Assembly (NCBI RefSeq): GCF_004682055.1
Contig: NZ_QUZU01000001.1
Location: 62,001 to 126,000 of the forward strand
Direction of reading: 5' to 3'
Source of the DNA: Pseudomonas kairouanensis
GTDB lineage: Bacteria; Pseudomonadota; Gammaproteobacteria; Pseudomonadales; Pseudomonadaceae
DNA: 64,000 nucleotides
In this document: piece by piece, positions 36,323-45,591 of the stretch
How positions within the stretch are numbered: position 1 is the stretch's first letter
Layout of the letters: each line of letters opens with the position of its first letter
Translations under genes and position numbers: made by a program
Notes under the pieces: generated by a model
Database searches by the model: none
What the model was told of the DNA's origin: nothing
What the model saw: only the letters and a program-made list of their open reading frames with translations

Positions 36323-39300
36323 TTAATTCAGGTCCTTGATCGTTGAAATGCTCAGCGTGAATGGCGCGCTTTTATCAATGACGTACGGATTGGCGTTTTC
36401 TTCCAGCTCGTTGCTTTCATGAATCCAAAAGGTTCTCTGTGCCGTGGTTTCCATATTGGGGATATCGGCTGCATCTTTATCCAGGTCGAGCAATGTCGTT
36501 TTCGCGTCGAACTGTACATGGGCCTGGTCGGTCGCCGGATCGTAGGTGACGACATAATGGGTGTCCTTGCCTTTGAAACCGATGTGGTCTTGCAGTTGGT
36601 TCATCTTCAGCTCAACCGATGTCGGCGCGATGCTGCCCTGATGAGCAACTTCGGAAATACGTGAGCGCAGGTTCGCGTCGGGAATGGCCGCTTCGAACTG
36701 CTTGAGCCGCTTGCTCAAGGTTTCGCCGTTGGCGCTTCCTGAGCCATCCAATTCCACAGTGCGGTAGCCGTCTGGTTGCTTTATTCGGACGGTGTAACGG
36801 TCGCGGTTCAAGTCCTTGAGAAAGTTTGGCGAGTAGGCCGTTGATCCATGGTCATTGGGTTGCGCTGTTTCGCTCGGATAAACTTCGAAGTTGTTTTCCT
36901 CAACGGTCCAGGAAACAGTGAGTTTTCTTTTGAGGACACCGCCTTCTTCAAAGTTGCTCACGGATTGTTCGTAGGCCGTATTGCCATCGTATTTAAAGAT
37001 AGTGTCAAACTGATCGGCACCACTGGTTTTGGGGGCGCCGAGTACTTCGAATCCGTCTGAAATCTTGGGCTGTTGCTTGAGTTCGTCACTGGGAGGTGGC
37101 GAAGACGGGCGTCGCCATGGCCATTTGATTCCCCCCATCATCGGCGCATGTACCCATTCGCCATCGGGTTGAGGTCTTACCGGCATCACTCCCGAACCGG
37201 TGTCCGGGTTGACGATCCGGGCAAAAGGTTCTCCCGACCGGTAGCGGCTGTAGAGTTCAAATATCCCGCTCTTGCCCGTCTCATCGGTAAAGCGCACGAA
37301 ATGTCGATCAGCTCCTGCGTTGGCTTTTATCCGGTAAACCCCCAACGGATCTCGAGTGGCGTTCTTGATCAGTTGCTCACCATCGGGGACGGCGTATTGC
37401 GCCATATGGAGAAGAGGGGTGGGTTTTGGTGCGGGCGTTGGAACGGTGGAGGGGGGCGTGCGTATCCCGCTGGAGGGGCCTGGCTGAGGTTCTTCATTGA
37501 TGCTGATTTCTGGCTGGTTGCGCGGCATCACGGGTTTCTCAGGGGGAGGTGCAAACGGGTCCTCGGGTGTGGCGCTGGCGCCGAGCGAAAACAATGTATT
37601 CAGCAAGCCATCGAAGGCTTTCGATGCGCCGTCCCGGCGTTCGGCCACGGTATCGCCAGAGGCTTGTTTTTCCGCCCCCAACGCCAATTCGGTCACCCCC
37701 GCCAGAACCGCCGCAGCTGCCACCGGTGCAGCGATAGGCGCCAGTTTCGCCAACAAGCCAGCCGCTACAGTAATGTCGTTGAGCCAGGTGTCCCGTGTGA
37801 CTTCACTGTTGGACTTGATGGCCACATCGGCATCGCTTGTCATGCGGTGCTGGGTGGCGGTGGTCATGGCAGAGAACACATCGCCCTCAATGGGGGATTG
37901 ATTGTCATGGATGGCAGGGTGGAGTTTGCCCGACGCCAGCTTCTGTAGCGTTGTGTCCAGGCCGTCTTTACCCGTACCCACGTCCGTGAACCACAACACT
38001 GGCATGAGCACTTTGGCGACTTTCTCCAGGGTCCCCGCCTCGTGGTCCTGGCGCAGGGTCAGCGGGAAGTGGGACGCCAGTGCCGCACGTTTTTTATCAT
38101 CCTTGGTTTGGTCGACGACCCATTGCTCCAGTTTCTCAAGGGAGTCGAACCGCAGAAACGCCGGCTCGGTGCCGGGGATGTAGAGCACCTGGCGACTACC
38201 GTCAGCAGCGTTGAAACGCAGAATGTCGGTGGACGCAAAGCCTGCGATATTCAGTGGACTCACTTGTACGTGGCCTTTTGCTGGCGCTTGGGCTTTGAGT
38301 TGTTCGAGGGTGAGCGGTGCATTTTCGTCGAGTGGCAGGTTGGACACCGCGCCCATCACCAAGCGGTAGTCTTCTCGGCCAAAGCGGTGTTCCGGGGCTT
38401 GCAGCGCTCGTTCGGCGGGCGGCATGGCCTCAAGGGTCTTTAGCTGTTTACGGGCTCGGTACGTGAACTCGCCTTTGATTGCGGCCTGGTATTGTTCGGT
38501 GTGAGTGTTCCAGAAGCTGTCGATTTTTTTGGTCATTTCACCTTGAAAATCGGTCTTCCAGCTTTCGTGCATGATCTGGGAGGGAAGGATTGGAACTTGG
38601 TTGTGAGCGCCCCAACCGTTTTTTTTACTTTGCCCAAAGCCGTCTGTGTACAAGCCGGACGCCGCATCGAGGTTGCCTGGAAGCCAGTCGCCTTCCGAGA
38701 AGTTTTTCAGCAACGCATCCGGTAGCAGCTCGGCGGAAACGGGTTCCCAAACGGTGTATTCCCAGCCGGTGATGGTTGCGTTTTCGGGCTCTGGGGTGTG
38801 CCCACCGCCGTTGAAGCGATTTAAGTAGACGGTGTCGGAATCAATGTGTTTGCCGGTCAACTTGAACAGTATTGCGTCCGCCCACTTCTTGGCTTCTGCC
38901 CGGGTATTGGGGAGGTTTTCGGCCACATCGACGGCCAGATGCTTGTAGGCCAGTGCCTGGGGGGCTGAGAGGTAAAACCGCGCCGCATTCAGCGTCTGTG
39001 TCTGCAGTGCCTCTGCAGAGCGGCTACTGGCTGGGCGTAGTGGGTCGTCGGCGCTGATGGGTTGGAACGCATGGGCATTGTGTTCCAGTCGCCTGATCTG
39101 GACTCTTGCTTCGGTTTTTGAGGCGGGAAGCGATTCACCGTAAAAGTCCGTTACCAGTTTTGGTCGCACGACGACCTCATCGCCGTTCATATCGACCCGC
39201 AGGCGCTGGCCCTTTATGGGGGAGATGACGTTGGCGGCGGCCAGGATAGGCCCTGCAATTTGACCCCAACCCGAGTTGTCGGTGAGGGTGAAGGTTTTTT

Positions 39301-39667
39301 TGTTATCGCCTTCGCCAAATGTGAGGACTCCCGTGGAAGGGATAATCGACGCTGCGTCCATCTGAATGCCTTGTTCGTGCATCCAGTGCCTGACGATCGG
39401 GTTGTCCAAATGTGCGCGGTACAGTGCAAGCCACTGGCCCAGTTGGCTGTCAGCAGGGACTTTGATCAGACCGGGATCTTGACGCAGTATTTTTCTCTGC
39501 ACCGCTGCAATGTAGACCTCGACCAGTTTTTTATCACCGGCGGACGTTGGCGAAGGCTCGTTCGGGGTTGAGGTTGTTTGTAGGGTGTTGGTTTTTGTGG
39601 GCGGGGAGGAGCGTTGGCTCCCCAAAGGCGGTAAAGGGGCGGGCTGGTTGCGTACAGATAGTGTCAA
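36323..39667 (-). CDS. Large toxin-like protein, dermonecrotic-toxin-type core (paralogue 1)
   Basis: A 1114-residue protein resembling the dermonecrotic-toxin-like (DUF6543-type) proteins common in plant- and insect-associated Pseudomonas. The N-terminus is Pro/Ser/Thr-rich. A core of about 550 residues contains RFGREDYRLVMGAV and VLYIPGTEPAFLRFDS, followed by a hydrophobic stretch near 640-680 (LAPIAAPVAAAAVLAG), a proline-rich linker and a small beta module (HFVRFTDETGKSGIFELYSRY). The C-terminal 230 residues are unrecognised. There is no Sec signal. The start is TTG with GAGGA eight bases upstream. The same core and beta module recur at 42723-45332 with a different C-terminus. No immunity-like gene follows. 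Confidence 0.75.
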   Translation of the reverse strand: MTLSVRNQPAPLPPLGSQRSSPPTKTNTLQTTSTPNEPSPTSAGDKKLVEVYIAAVQRKILRQDPGLIKVPADSQLGQWLALYRAHLDNPIVRHWMHEQGIQMDAASIIPSTGVLTFGEGDNKKTFTLTDNSGWGQIAGPILAAANVISPIKGQRLRVDMNGDEVVVRPKLVTDFYGESLPASKTEARVQIRRLEHNAHAFQPISADDPLRPASSRSAEALQTQTLNAARFYLSAPQALAYKHLAVDVAENLPNTRAEAKKWADAILFKLTGKHIDSDTVYLNRFNGGGHTPEPENATITGWEYTVWEPVSAELLPDALLKNFSEGDWLPGNLDAASGLYTDGFGQSKKNGWGAHNQVPILPSQIMHESWKTDFQGEMTKKIDSFWNTHTEQYQAAIKGEFTYRARKQLKTLEAMPPAERALQAPEHRFGREDYRLVMGAVSNLPLDENAPLTLEQLKAQAPAKGHVQVSPLNIAGFASTDILRFNAADGSRQVLYIPGTEPAFLRFDSLEKLEQWVVDQTKDDKKRAALASHFPLTLRQDHEAGTLEKVAKVLMPVLWFTDVGTGKDGLDTTLQKLASGKLHPAIHDNQSPIEGDVFSAMTTATQHRMTSDADVAIKSNSEVTRDTWLNDITVAAGLLAKLAPIAAPVAAAAVLAGVTELALGAEKQASGDTVAERRDGASKAFDGLLNTLFSLGASATPEDPFAPPPEKPVMPRNQPEISINEEPQPGPSSGIRTPPSTVPTPAPKPTPLLHMAQYAVPDGEQLIKNATRDPLGVYRIKANAGADRHFVRFTDETGKSGIFELYSRYRSGEPFARIVNPDTGSGVMPVRPQPDGEWVHAPMMGGIKWPWRRPSSPPPSDELKQQPKISDGFEVLGAPKTSGADQFDTIFKYDGNTAYEQSVSNFEEGGVLKRKLTVSWTVEENNFEVYPSETAQPNDHGSTAYSPNFLKDLNRDRYTVRIKQPDGYRTVELDGSGSANGETLSKRLKQFEAAIPDANLRSRISEVAHQGSIAPTSVELKMNQLQDHIGFKGKDTHYVVTYDPATDQAHVQFDAKTTLLDLDKDAADIPNMETTAQRTFWIHESNELEENANPYVIDKSAPFTLSISTIKDLN

Positions 39668-39796
39668 TCTGAAGTCCTCACAAGGGATGTTTCCGGCGAG
39701 GCAATAAGCCGGGTTTCCTTAGGTGGTGAGAACCGAATGTTTGACTCCTGTGAGTGTGTGCCCGCGCATTGCGATTGCGGGCACTCCTGCCTACAA

Positions 39797-39832
39797 AAAA
39801 ACGGCGCAAGCCATGAAGCTGCGCCGTTTTAC
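39797..39832. terminator. Terminator downstream of the SIMPL-domain gene
   Basis: AAAACGGCGCA/TGCGCCGTTTT with an 11-base loop, flanked by A and T runs, so usable in both directions. Confidence 0.8.
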
Positions 39833-39847
39833 TATCGATAACCGTAC

Positions 39848-40558
39848 TTATTGCAGAACTTCAATCACCCCGTCGGCGCTCATGGTGACCTGGCTGGTGC
39901 CAGCCTCTACTTCAGGCGTGGGCGCTGAATCGGCCATGGCTGCTTTCATCATCATCCCGCCACGCGCATACGGCTGTGGATACCCGTTGGTGTTGAAGTT
40001 CAGGTTGACGATCTTGTAGCCCTTGCCGCCCAGTGCATCGGTGGCCAGTTGCGCGCGTGCTTTGAACGCCGCGACCGCATCTTTTAATAGCGCATCTTCG
40101 CTGGCCTTGCGCGTGGTGTCGGCGATGGCGAAGTCCATGCTGTCCATTTTCAGGGTGTTGAGCAGTTCACCGGTGAGCTTGGACAGCGCCGGGAAGTCTG
40201 CGCTCTCCAGGCGCAGTTCGGCGCGTTCGCGCCAGCCGGTGATCTTCTGGTTCTTGCTGTCGTAGATCGGGTAGCTGTTGCGGCTGCCTTGGCGCAGGGT
40301 CACGCCTTTGACTTCGCGAGCCTGGCCCAGGGCCTTGTTCATCGTGGTGGTGATTTCGGCGGCGAGCTTGGCTGGGTCACTGTTCTGGGATTCGGTGTAG
40401 AAGGTCACGATCATCTTGTCGCGGGCAACCTCCTGGCTGACCTCGGCGCGCAGGGAAATCTGGTTGTAGTTCAGCGCATCGGCGGCCAGGGCAGGGAGGC
40501 TGGTCAGGGTGGCGACGCCGAGGGTGATGACGGCTGCACTGCGAGTGAAACGAGACAT
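39848..40558 (-). CDS. Periplasmic SIMPL-domain (DUF541) protein
   Basis: A 236-residue protein with a Sec signal ending LPALA-ADALNYNQI. The mature region matches the SIMPL/DUF541 family (EVSQEVARDKMIVTFYTESQ, MNKALGQAREVKGVTLRQGS, GWRERAELRLES). Family members are oligomeric periplasmic or membrane-associated proteins of loosely defined function, some linked to oxidative stress. In P. aeruginosa a gene of this position (PA4495) lies between roxSR and dppA, and it is divergent from roxS here as well. GGAGCTC precedes the ATG. Confidence 0.88.
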   Translation of the reverse strand: MSRFTRSAAVITLGVATLTSLPALAADALNYNQISLRAEVSQEVARDKMIVTFYTESQNSDPAKLAAEITTTMNKALGQAREVKGVTLRQGSRNSYPIYDSKNQKITGWRERAELRLESADFPALSKLTGELLNTLKMDSMDFAIADTTRKASEDALLKDAVAAFKARAQLATDALGGKGYKIVNLNFNTNGYPQPYARGGMMMKAAMADSAPTPEVEAGTSQVTMSADGVIEVLQ

Positions 40559-40778
40559 GAGAGCTCCTTGAGAGTGGCTGTGTAGGTATAGCCGTGTTCG
40601 GTATGACTGTAGACGCTGGCATCGGGTTCTTCGGGTTTACACATTCGCAACAAATGCCCAGGTGGCGACGAACGGTCATCTACCGCAGCCTGCGGCAAAG
40701 AGCCACACACGCCGTGCCAGCCGGCCGGCATCGTTTATACTCCTGCCGATCCGCCTGCAGCGCTCACCGGGAGAGCTC

Positions 40779-42041
40779 ATGCTCGCCGCCGTAAAACTCA
40801 CTTCCGCCACTCGCCAGAACCTTTGGCGCCTGACGTTTATCCGTACCCTGGTTCTGGCCGCACAGGCCGGCTCCGTGGGGCTCGCCTATTGGTTTGACCT
40901 GCTGCCGCTGCCGTGGCTACAACTGGGCGTAACCCTGGGCTTCTCCACCGTGCTGTGTGTGTTTACCGCGATCCGCCTGCGCACCACCTGGCCGGTCACC
41001 GAGCTGGAATACGCGCTGCAATTGGCCTGCGACCTGTTTATCCACAGTGTGTTGCTGTACTTCTCCGGCGGTTCCACCAACCCGTTCGTCTCTTATTACC
41101 TGGTACCACTGACCATTGCGGCGGTGACGTTGCCGTGGCGTTATTCGGTGGTGCTGTCGGGGATCGCCCTCACGCTGTATACCCTGTTGCTGGCGCGCTT
41201 CTATCCGCTGCAAACCTTCCCCATCGCGCGGGAAAACCTGCAGATCTACGGAATGTGGCTGAGCTTCGCGCTGTCCGCTGCCGTTATCACCTTCTTTGCT
41301 GCTCGCATGGCCGAAGAACTGCGCCGCCAGGAAGAACTGCGCGCCATTCGCCGTGAAGAAGGCCTGCGCGACCAACAGCTGCTGGCTGTCGCCACCCAGG
41401 CCGCCGGCGCCGCTCATGAACTGGGCACGCCGCTGGCAACCATGAGCGTACTGCTCAATGAAATGACCCAGGACCACCACGATCCGGCGCTGCAAGAAGA
41501 CCTCGGCGTGCTGCGTGAACAGGTCAAACAGTGCAAGCAAACCCTGCAGCAGCTGGTGCGCGCCGCTGAAGCCAACCGCCGCCTGGCGGTGGAGATGCAA
41601 GACGTGACCCAGTGGCTCGACGAAGCCCTGAACCGCTGGCACCTGATGCGCCCCGAAGCCAGTTACCGCTTCAACCTGCTGGGCCAGGGCGCGGTGCCAC
41701 GCATGGCGCCGCCGCCAGACCTGACCCAGGCCCTGCTCAACCTGTTGAACAATGCCGCCGACGCCTGCCCCGAGGGTTTGGGCGTGCAGTTGGACTGGGA
41801 CGCAGAAGACGTGACCATCAGCATTCGCGACCACGGCGCGGGCGTGCCGCTGGCCATTGCCGAGCAGATCGGCAAACCTTTCTTTACCACCAAGGGCAAA
41901 GGCTTCGGCCTGGGCCTGTTTTTGAGCAAGGCCAGCGTGACCCGCGCGGGCGGCTCAGTGAAGCTCTATAGTCATGAGGAAGGCGGCACGCTCACCGAGC
42001 TGCGCCTGCCCCGTGTCGCACGAGGAGATATCGATGAGTGA
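40779..42041 (+). CDS. roxS: RoxS redox sensor histidine kinase (RegB/PrrB family)
   Basis: A 420-residue inner-membrane kinase with about six helices in residues 20-175. The heptapeptide GGSTNPF at 97-103 matches the quinone-sensing GGxxNPF motif of RegB. The phosphorylated His213 lies in AAHELGTPLAT, the RegB-type H box, followed by an N box (LLNLLNNAADA) and G box (GFGLGLFLSKASV). RoxSR controls the cyanide-insensitive oxidase and other respiratory genes in Pseudomonas. The start was set at ATG 40779 with GGGAG upstream rather than a longer reading. It overlaps roxR by 8 bases. Confidence 0.92.
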   Translation: MLAAVKLTSATRQNLWRLTFIRTLVLAAQAGSVGLAYWFDLLPLPWLQLGVTLGFSTVLCVFTAIRLRTTWPVTELEYALQLACDLFIHSVLLYFSGGSTNPFVSYYLVPLTIAAVTLPWRYSVVLSGIALTLYTLLLARFYPLQTFPIARENLQIYGMWLSFALSAAVITFFAARMAEELRRQEELRAIRREEGLRDQQLLAVATQAAGAAHELGTPLATMSVLLNEMTQDHHDPALQEDLGVLREQVKQCKQTLQQLVRAAEANRRLAVEMQDVTQWLDEALNRWHLMRPEASYRFNLLGQGAVPRMAPPPDLTQALLNLLNNAADACPEGLGVQLDWDAEDVTISIRDHGAGVPLAIAEQIGKPFFTTKGKGFGLGLFLSKASVTRAGGSVKLYSHEEGGTLTELRLPRVARGDIDE

Positions 42042-42594
42042 CGAGATCCAAGTCGAAGGCGAAGAACTACCGCATCTGTTGCTGGTAGATGACGACGCCA
42101 CCTTTACCCGCGTGATGGCGCGGGCCATGAGCCGTCGCGGTTTCCGCGTGAGCACTGCAGGGTCTGCCGAAGAGGGCCTGACCATCGCCCAGGCCGACCT
42201 GCCGGACTACGCCGCCCTCGACCTGAAAATGGACGGCGATTCGGGCCTGGTGCTGTTGCCCAAGCTGCTGGAACTCGACCCGGAAATGCGCGTAGTGATC
42301 CTCACCGGTTACTCCAGCATTGCCACGGCTGTCGAGGCCATCAAGCGCGGCGCCTGCAACTACCTGTGCAAGCCGGCGGATGCCGACGACGTGCTGGCCG
42401 CCTTGCTCTCCGAGCACGCCGACCTCGACACCCTGGTGCCGGAAAACCCGATGTCGGTGGACCGCCTGCAGTGGGAGCACATCCAGCGTGTACTCACTGA
42501 GCATGAAGGCAACATCTCTGCCACTGCCCGCGCCTTGGGCATGCACCGCCGCACCTTGCAGCGCAAGTTGCAGAAGCGTCCCGTACGGCGCTGA
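42034..42594 (+). CDS. roxR: RoxR response regulator (RegA/PrrA/ActR family)
   Basis: A 186-residue regulator: receiver domain with acidic pair D19-D20 and phospho-acceptor D63 (ALDLKMDGDSG), a short proline-containing linker and a Fis-type helix-turn-helix (GNISATARALGMHRRTLQRKL). It is the partner of RoxS and overlaps its stop. GAGGAG lies before the ATG. The next 128 bases to the convergent toxin-like gene contain nothing notable. Confidence 0.93.
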   Translation: MSDEIQVEGEELPHLLLVDDDATFTRVMARAMSRRGFRVSTAGSAEEGLTIAQADLPDYAALDLKMDGDSGLVLLPKLLELDPEMRVVILTGYSSIATAVEAIKRGACNYLCKPADADDVLAALLSEHADLDTLVPENPMSVDRLQWEHIQRVLTEHEGNISATARALGMHRRTLQRKLQKRPVRR

Positions 42595-42722
42595 ACAGGG
42601 GTTGCAGTGTGGGCATGATCAAGGGGCGTTCGGGCGCCTTTGCCACAAGCCGCCGTTGCCGGAGAGGGGTCTGGCTCTTGCAGCATTTTCCTTGATCATT
42701 GCCTCATTTATACCGGGCGCGC

Positions 42723-45332
42723 TCAGGCGAAATAGTCGGGGAACGTATTGGGCCCTAGATACAGCAAGTTCGATGCAGTCAGTTTGATTTCCCTGGGCAT
42801 TTTAAGCTCAACGACCGGGCTGCCTTGCGTGACGGGGCCCAGGTTCGTTGGCGGCTGATCGGTGCTGAATATCACCATATAGTCACCACTGCCGGTGTAG
42901 CGTTCATTCCCCAGAAATAAGAGGTTTTCAACGTTGTCAGCGTTGAACTGCTGGCCGGGCGGATTGACGTACACCCCGCCCTTTGAGCCCGCACGCCTCT
43001 CGCCACGGGCCAAATCATTGATGCTGTGGTCCTTGGCGATCGCTTCTGCGCCAGCCTTGCTGGTGTAGTGAATGTAAACGGGCTGTCCGTTGTGTTCACC
43101 CGAATCCAGTCTGTTTTGCCAATCCGGGTGATTGACCAAGGGTGGTTTGGTTGCAACCGAAGGCACTTTGCTCTTCACCCCTCCCTCCAGATTGGCCAAT
43201 CGCCATTCGCCGTTTTCTGTCGGCACCAACATCATCACCTGCGTCTTGTTAACGGGGTCAATCACGCGGATAGGGCTGCCGTTGCCCTTGTAAAACCGTT
43301 CGACCTCAAAGGCTCTGCTCTCACCCGTACCGTCGGTGAACTTGACGTAAAAGTCATCGCCGACTTGATAGGTGCCGTCTCCTCTTCTCGGCTTGCCCTC
43401 AAGGAAATCATCGGGCATTGCATGGGCGCTGTAGTCGGGTAGTTGGCGCTGGCTGTCGGAGGTATCGAAAACCGCGTTCGATTCGGGCCCATCACTTCGT
43501 TTGGAGCTGCCGGGTGCAGGCTCCTCATGCGGGCCGGATTTGTTCGGCAAGAGTGTCTCAATGCTGTGCTCGCCAGGTTTAACCAAGTTGCGCACAAGAA
43601 GGGGAGTCAGCACTTGGGCCGCATTGAGGGCGCCAAACACAATCCGTTCAGTGCCATTCGGTTTGCCCTGTACGGTGTCGTCGATGCCGATAACGGTCGT
43701 GACGGCGCCGTCCACCAGATAGAAAGCATCCAGCGCCAACGCGACTTCAGGCACTACCAGGGCCAGGGGGGTGAGAAACAGTGCCGCTTTGGTTGTCTTT
43801 TCCAGGCCTGAGAGGACCTTGTCTTTAGTCAGGTCTGCATCGCTGTGGATCTTTACATCGGCATCGGCATAGGAACGATCTTTTTGACGTTTGGCGACTT
43901 CGTCGAACGCTAAGTTGTAAGGTTCGAGCGTGATGTATTGCTGTGGATCCCAAAAACCACTGAACGCTCGATGGTCGTAGCTCAATAGTCCGCCTGGGGT
44001 TTCCCGTTTTTGAGGCCACGTACCGAGGCCGGCCAACGTCTCATCTACCCCCGACACCGTGAAGCCATTGGGCTTGTCTTTCAATGCAAAGTGCGAGGCC
44101 AGGGCATTGCGTTTGACTGGGTCAGCCATTTCCCTGGCAAGCCAAGCCTTCATTTCAGCCTGGCTGCTGAAGCTGTGAATGGGGGAGGAATTTCCGGGTA
44201 TGTAAAGCAGGGTGAGCGCTGGGGTTTTCCTGGTATCGGTTATGTACACCAGGTCGGTGGATTGATAGCGACCGAGTTTCAGCAAACCCATGTCGATACT
44301 AGGATCTTTGGGCGGGTTCTTTTGTAAGTCTTCAACGTTGATGTCGGGCCATGAGGCCTGCACATCTGGTACGCCTGCCGCCCGCAAGATCAAGTCGCGA
44401 CCCTCTGGGGCCAGGCTGCCTTCCAGCTGTTGTGTGATGGCTGATTTGATAAAGGATGCCTTGGCCACCGCTGGGTATTTTTCTTTGTGGCTGCTCCAGA
44501 AACTATCCAGGAACGCCTTGTAAGGCTTTTGGTAGTCGGCCTTCCAAATTAACGCCTTGAACTCATCCGGTGTGATCAGGCTTTGGTTTCCTGCGTTGTA
44601 AACCGGTGCAGGCTCATCCTCCGATTCTATGTAGATACCTTGGTAGGTGTGGGTGATGTCAGCCTGTTCGCTTTGGGGGTTCAAGCGGCTTGAAAAGTCG
44701 AATGTCGCAGGCTTGAGGGTTTGCAGTTCAGGCTTGAGGATGACCTCCGGGCCGCCCGCGTAAAAGGGCACGGGATAACCTTTGCCTTTTGGAGTGTCTT
44801 GAGCATTTTTTATGAGCGCCTGTGTCAGCGAGATCTTTTGGATGATCTTCGCCGGGTAAGGCCTTTCGCCGGTGGTGTTGTAATCGAACGTGACGAGGTA
44901 AGTATTGTCGGGGTCGACATTCCACGTATCTTTCTCGGCAGGGTTTGTTGCCTTTGCCTTTTTTTCAGCGAACAAGTTGTTGAGAAAGATTGAGGCTTCC
45001 TGCTCGACACTGTTGAACTCTCCAGAGATTTGCTCCGCGATGGCGTCGATGCGGGGGTTGGTGCCTGGATTGACCGTTACGGGCGCTTTTTGTCCGACGC
45101 CAACCCCATTGCCGGGATCGTAAGAGAGGCCGACATCATTGTTTGCGCTGCCTGTGGAGTGACGCGCAGGTTTGAATGCTTGTGTCGATGTATGACCGTC
45201 AGGCAGGCGGGTGTCGGTTGTACGTTTATAGCGCTGATGCGTGCTTGTTGCCTGATGGGCGTTATTGTCGGGCGGCAGTTCTGGCTGAGTTGGCAGGCGA
45301 TAAGGATCCATGGGGGAGGGCATGATTCGCAT
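42723..45332 (-). CDS. Large toxin-like protein with C-terminal HYD1-like domain (paralogue 2)
   Basis: About 869 residues, paralogous to the 36323-39667 protein: both share the YIPG...F.S core, the ALASHF segment and the beta module (here YVKFTDGTGESRAFEVERFY). The last 110 residues differ and begin YIHYTSKAGAEAIAKDHSI, continue with GGVYVNPPGQQF, and resemble HYD1-type (ADP-ribosyltransferase-like) polymorphic-toxin domains. No Sec signal is visible. Three close ATGs (45332, 45323, 45311) are possible starts and none has a clear ribosome site; an upstream extension to 45524 is low-complexity and was not accepted. No immunity gene is visible downstream. Toxin function is inference. Confidence 0.75.
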   Translation of the reverse strand: MRIMPSPMDPYRLPTQPELPPDNNAHQATSTHQRYKRTTDTRLPDGHTSTQAFKPARHSTGSANNDVGLSYDPGNGVGVGQKAPVTVNPGTNPRIDAIAEQISGEFNSVEQEASIFLNNLFAEKKAKATNPAEKDTWNVDPDNTYLVTFDYNTTGERPYPAKIIQKISLTQALIKNAQDTPKGKGYPVPFYAGGPEVILKPELQTLKPATFDFSSRLNPQSEQADITHTYQGIYIESEDEPAPVYNAGNQSLITPDEFKALIWKADYQKPYKAFLDSFWSSHKEKYPAVAKASFIKSAITQQLEGSLAPEGRDLILRAAGVPDVQASWPDINVEDLQKNPPKDPSIDMGLLKLGRYQSTDLVYITDTRKTPALTLLYIPGNSSPIHSFSSQAEMKAWLAREMADPVKRNALASHFALKDKPNGFTVSGVDETLAGLGTWPQKRETPGGLLSYDHRAFSGFWDPQQYITLEPYNLAFDEVAKRQKDRSYADADVKIHSDADLTKDKVLSGLEKTTKAALFLTPLALVVPEVALALDAFYLVDGAVTTVIGIDDTVQGKPNGTERIVFGALNAAQVLTPLLVRNLVKPGEHSIETLLPNKSGPHEEPAPGSSKRSDGPESNAVFDTSDSQRQLPDYSAHAMPDDFLEGKPRRGDGTYQVGDDFYVKFTDGTGESRAFEVERFYKGNGSPIRVIDPVNKTQVMMLVPTENGEWRLANLEGGVKSKVPSVATKPPLVNHPDWQNRLDSGEHNGQPVYIHYTSKAGAEAIAKDHSINDLARGERRAGSKGGVYVNPPGQQFNADNVENLLFLGNERYTGSGDYMVIFSTDQPPTNLGPVTQGSPVVELKMPREIKLTASNLLYLGPNTFPDYFA

Positions 45333-45532
45333 AAGGAATGTCTCGACGTTTATTGGGATACCAGTCGGCCTTTGTGTGGCTGCTGAGTAAGCAGGGTTCC
45401 ACTGCAGGTATGAGCTTTTGCGCGCTCTGAAGTAGGACCTGGCCTCACGGAAGAAACCCCGCGCCCTCCGGCTACGTCCGGCACGCCGCTGAACGAAGTC
45501 TGAACGACCTGCTTCAGGTGGCACGGTGCCCT

Positions 45533-45556
45533 GAACCGATCGTCTATGATCGGTTC
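45533..45556. promoter_or_regulatory. Perfect palindrome before the SbmA-like transporter gene
   Basis: GAACCGATC (45533-45541) and GATCGGTTC (45548-45556) form a 9-bp inverted repeat 6 bases apart, 36 bases before the ATG. It could be a repressor operator or a weak hairpin. No T tract follows on either strand. Confidence 0.5.
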
Positions 45557-45591
45557 AAACGCCTGTCACATTTTCTTACAGAGCCTGAACG

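Noticed and set aside
45333..45524. N-terminal extension of the 869-residue toxin-like protein
   Set aside because: The added residues are Arg-rich, lack similarity to the paralogue and overlap the probable promoter region.
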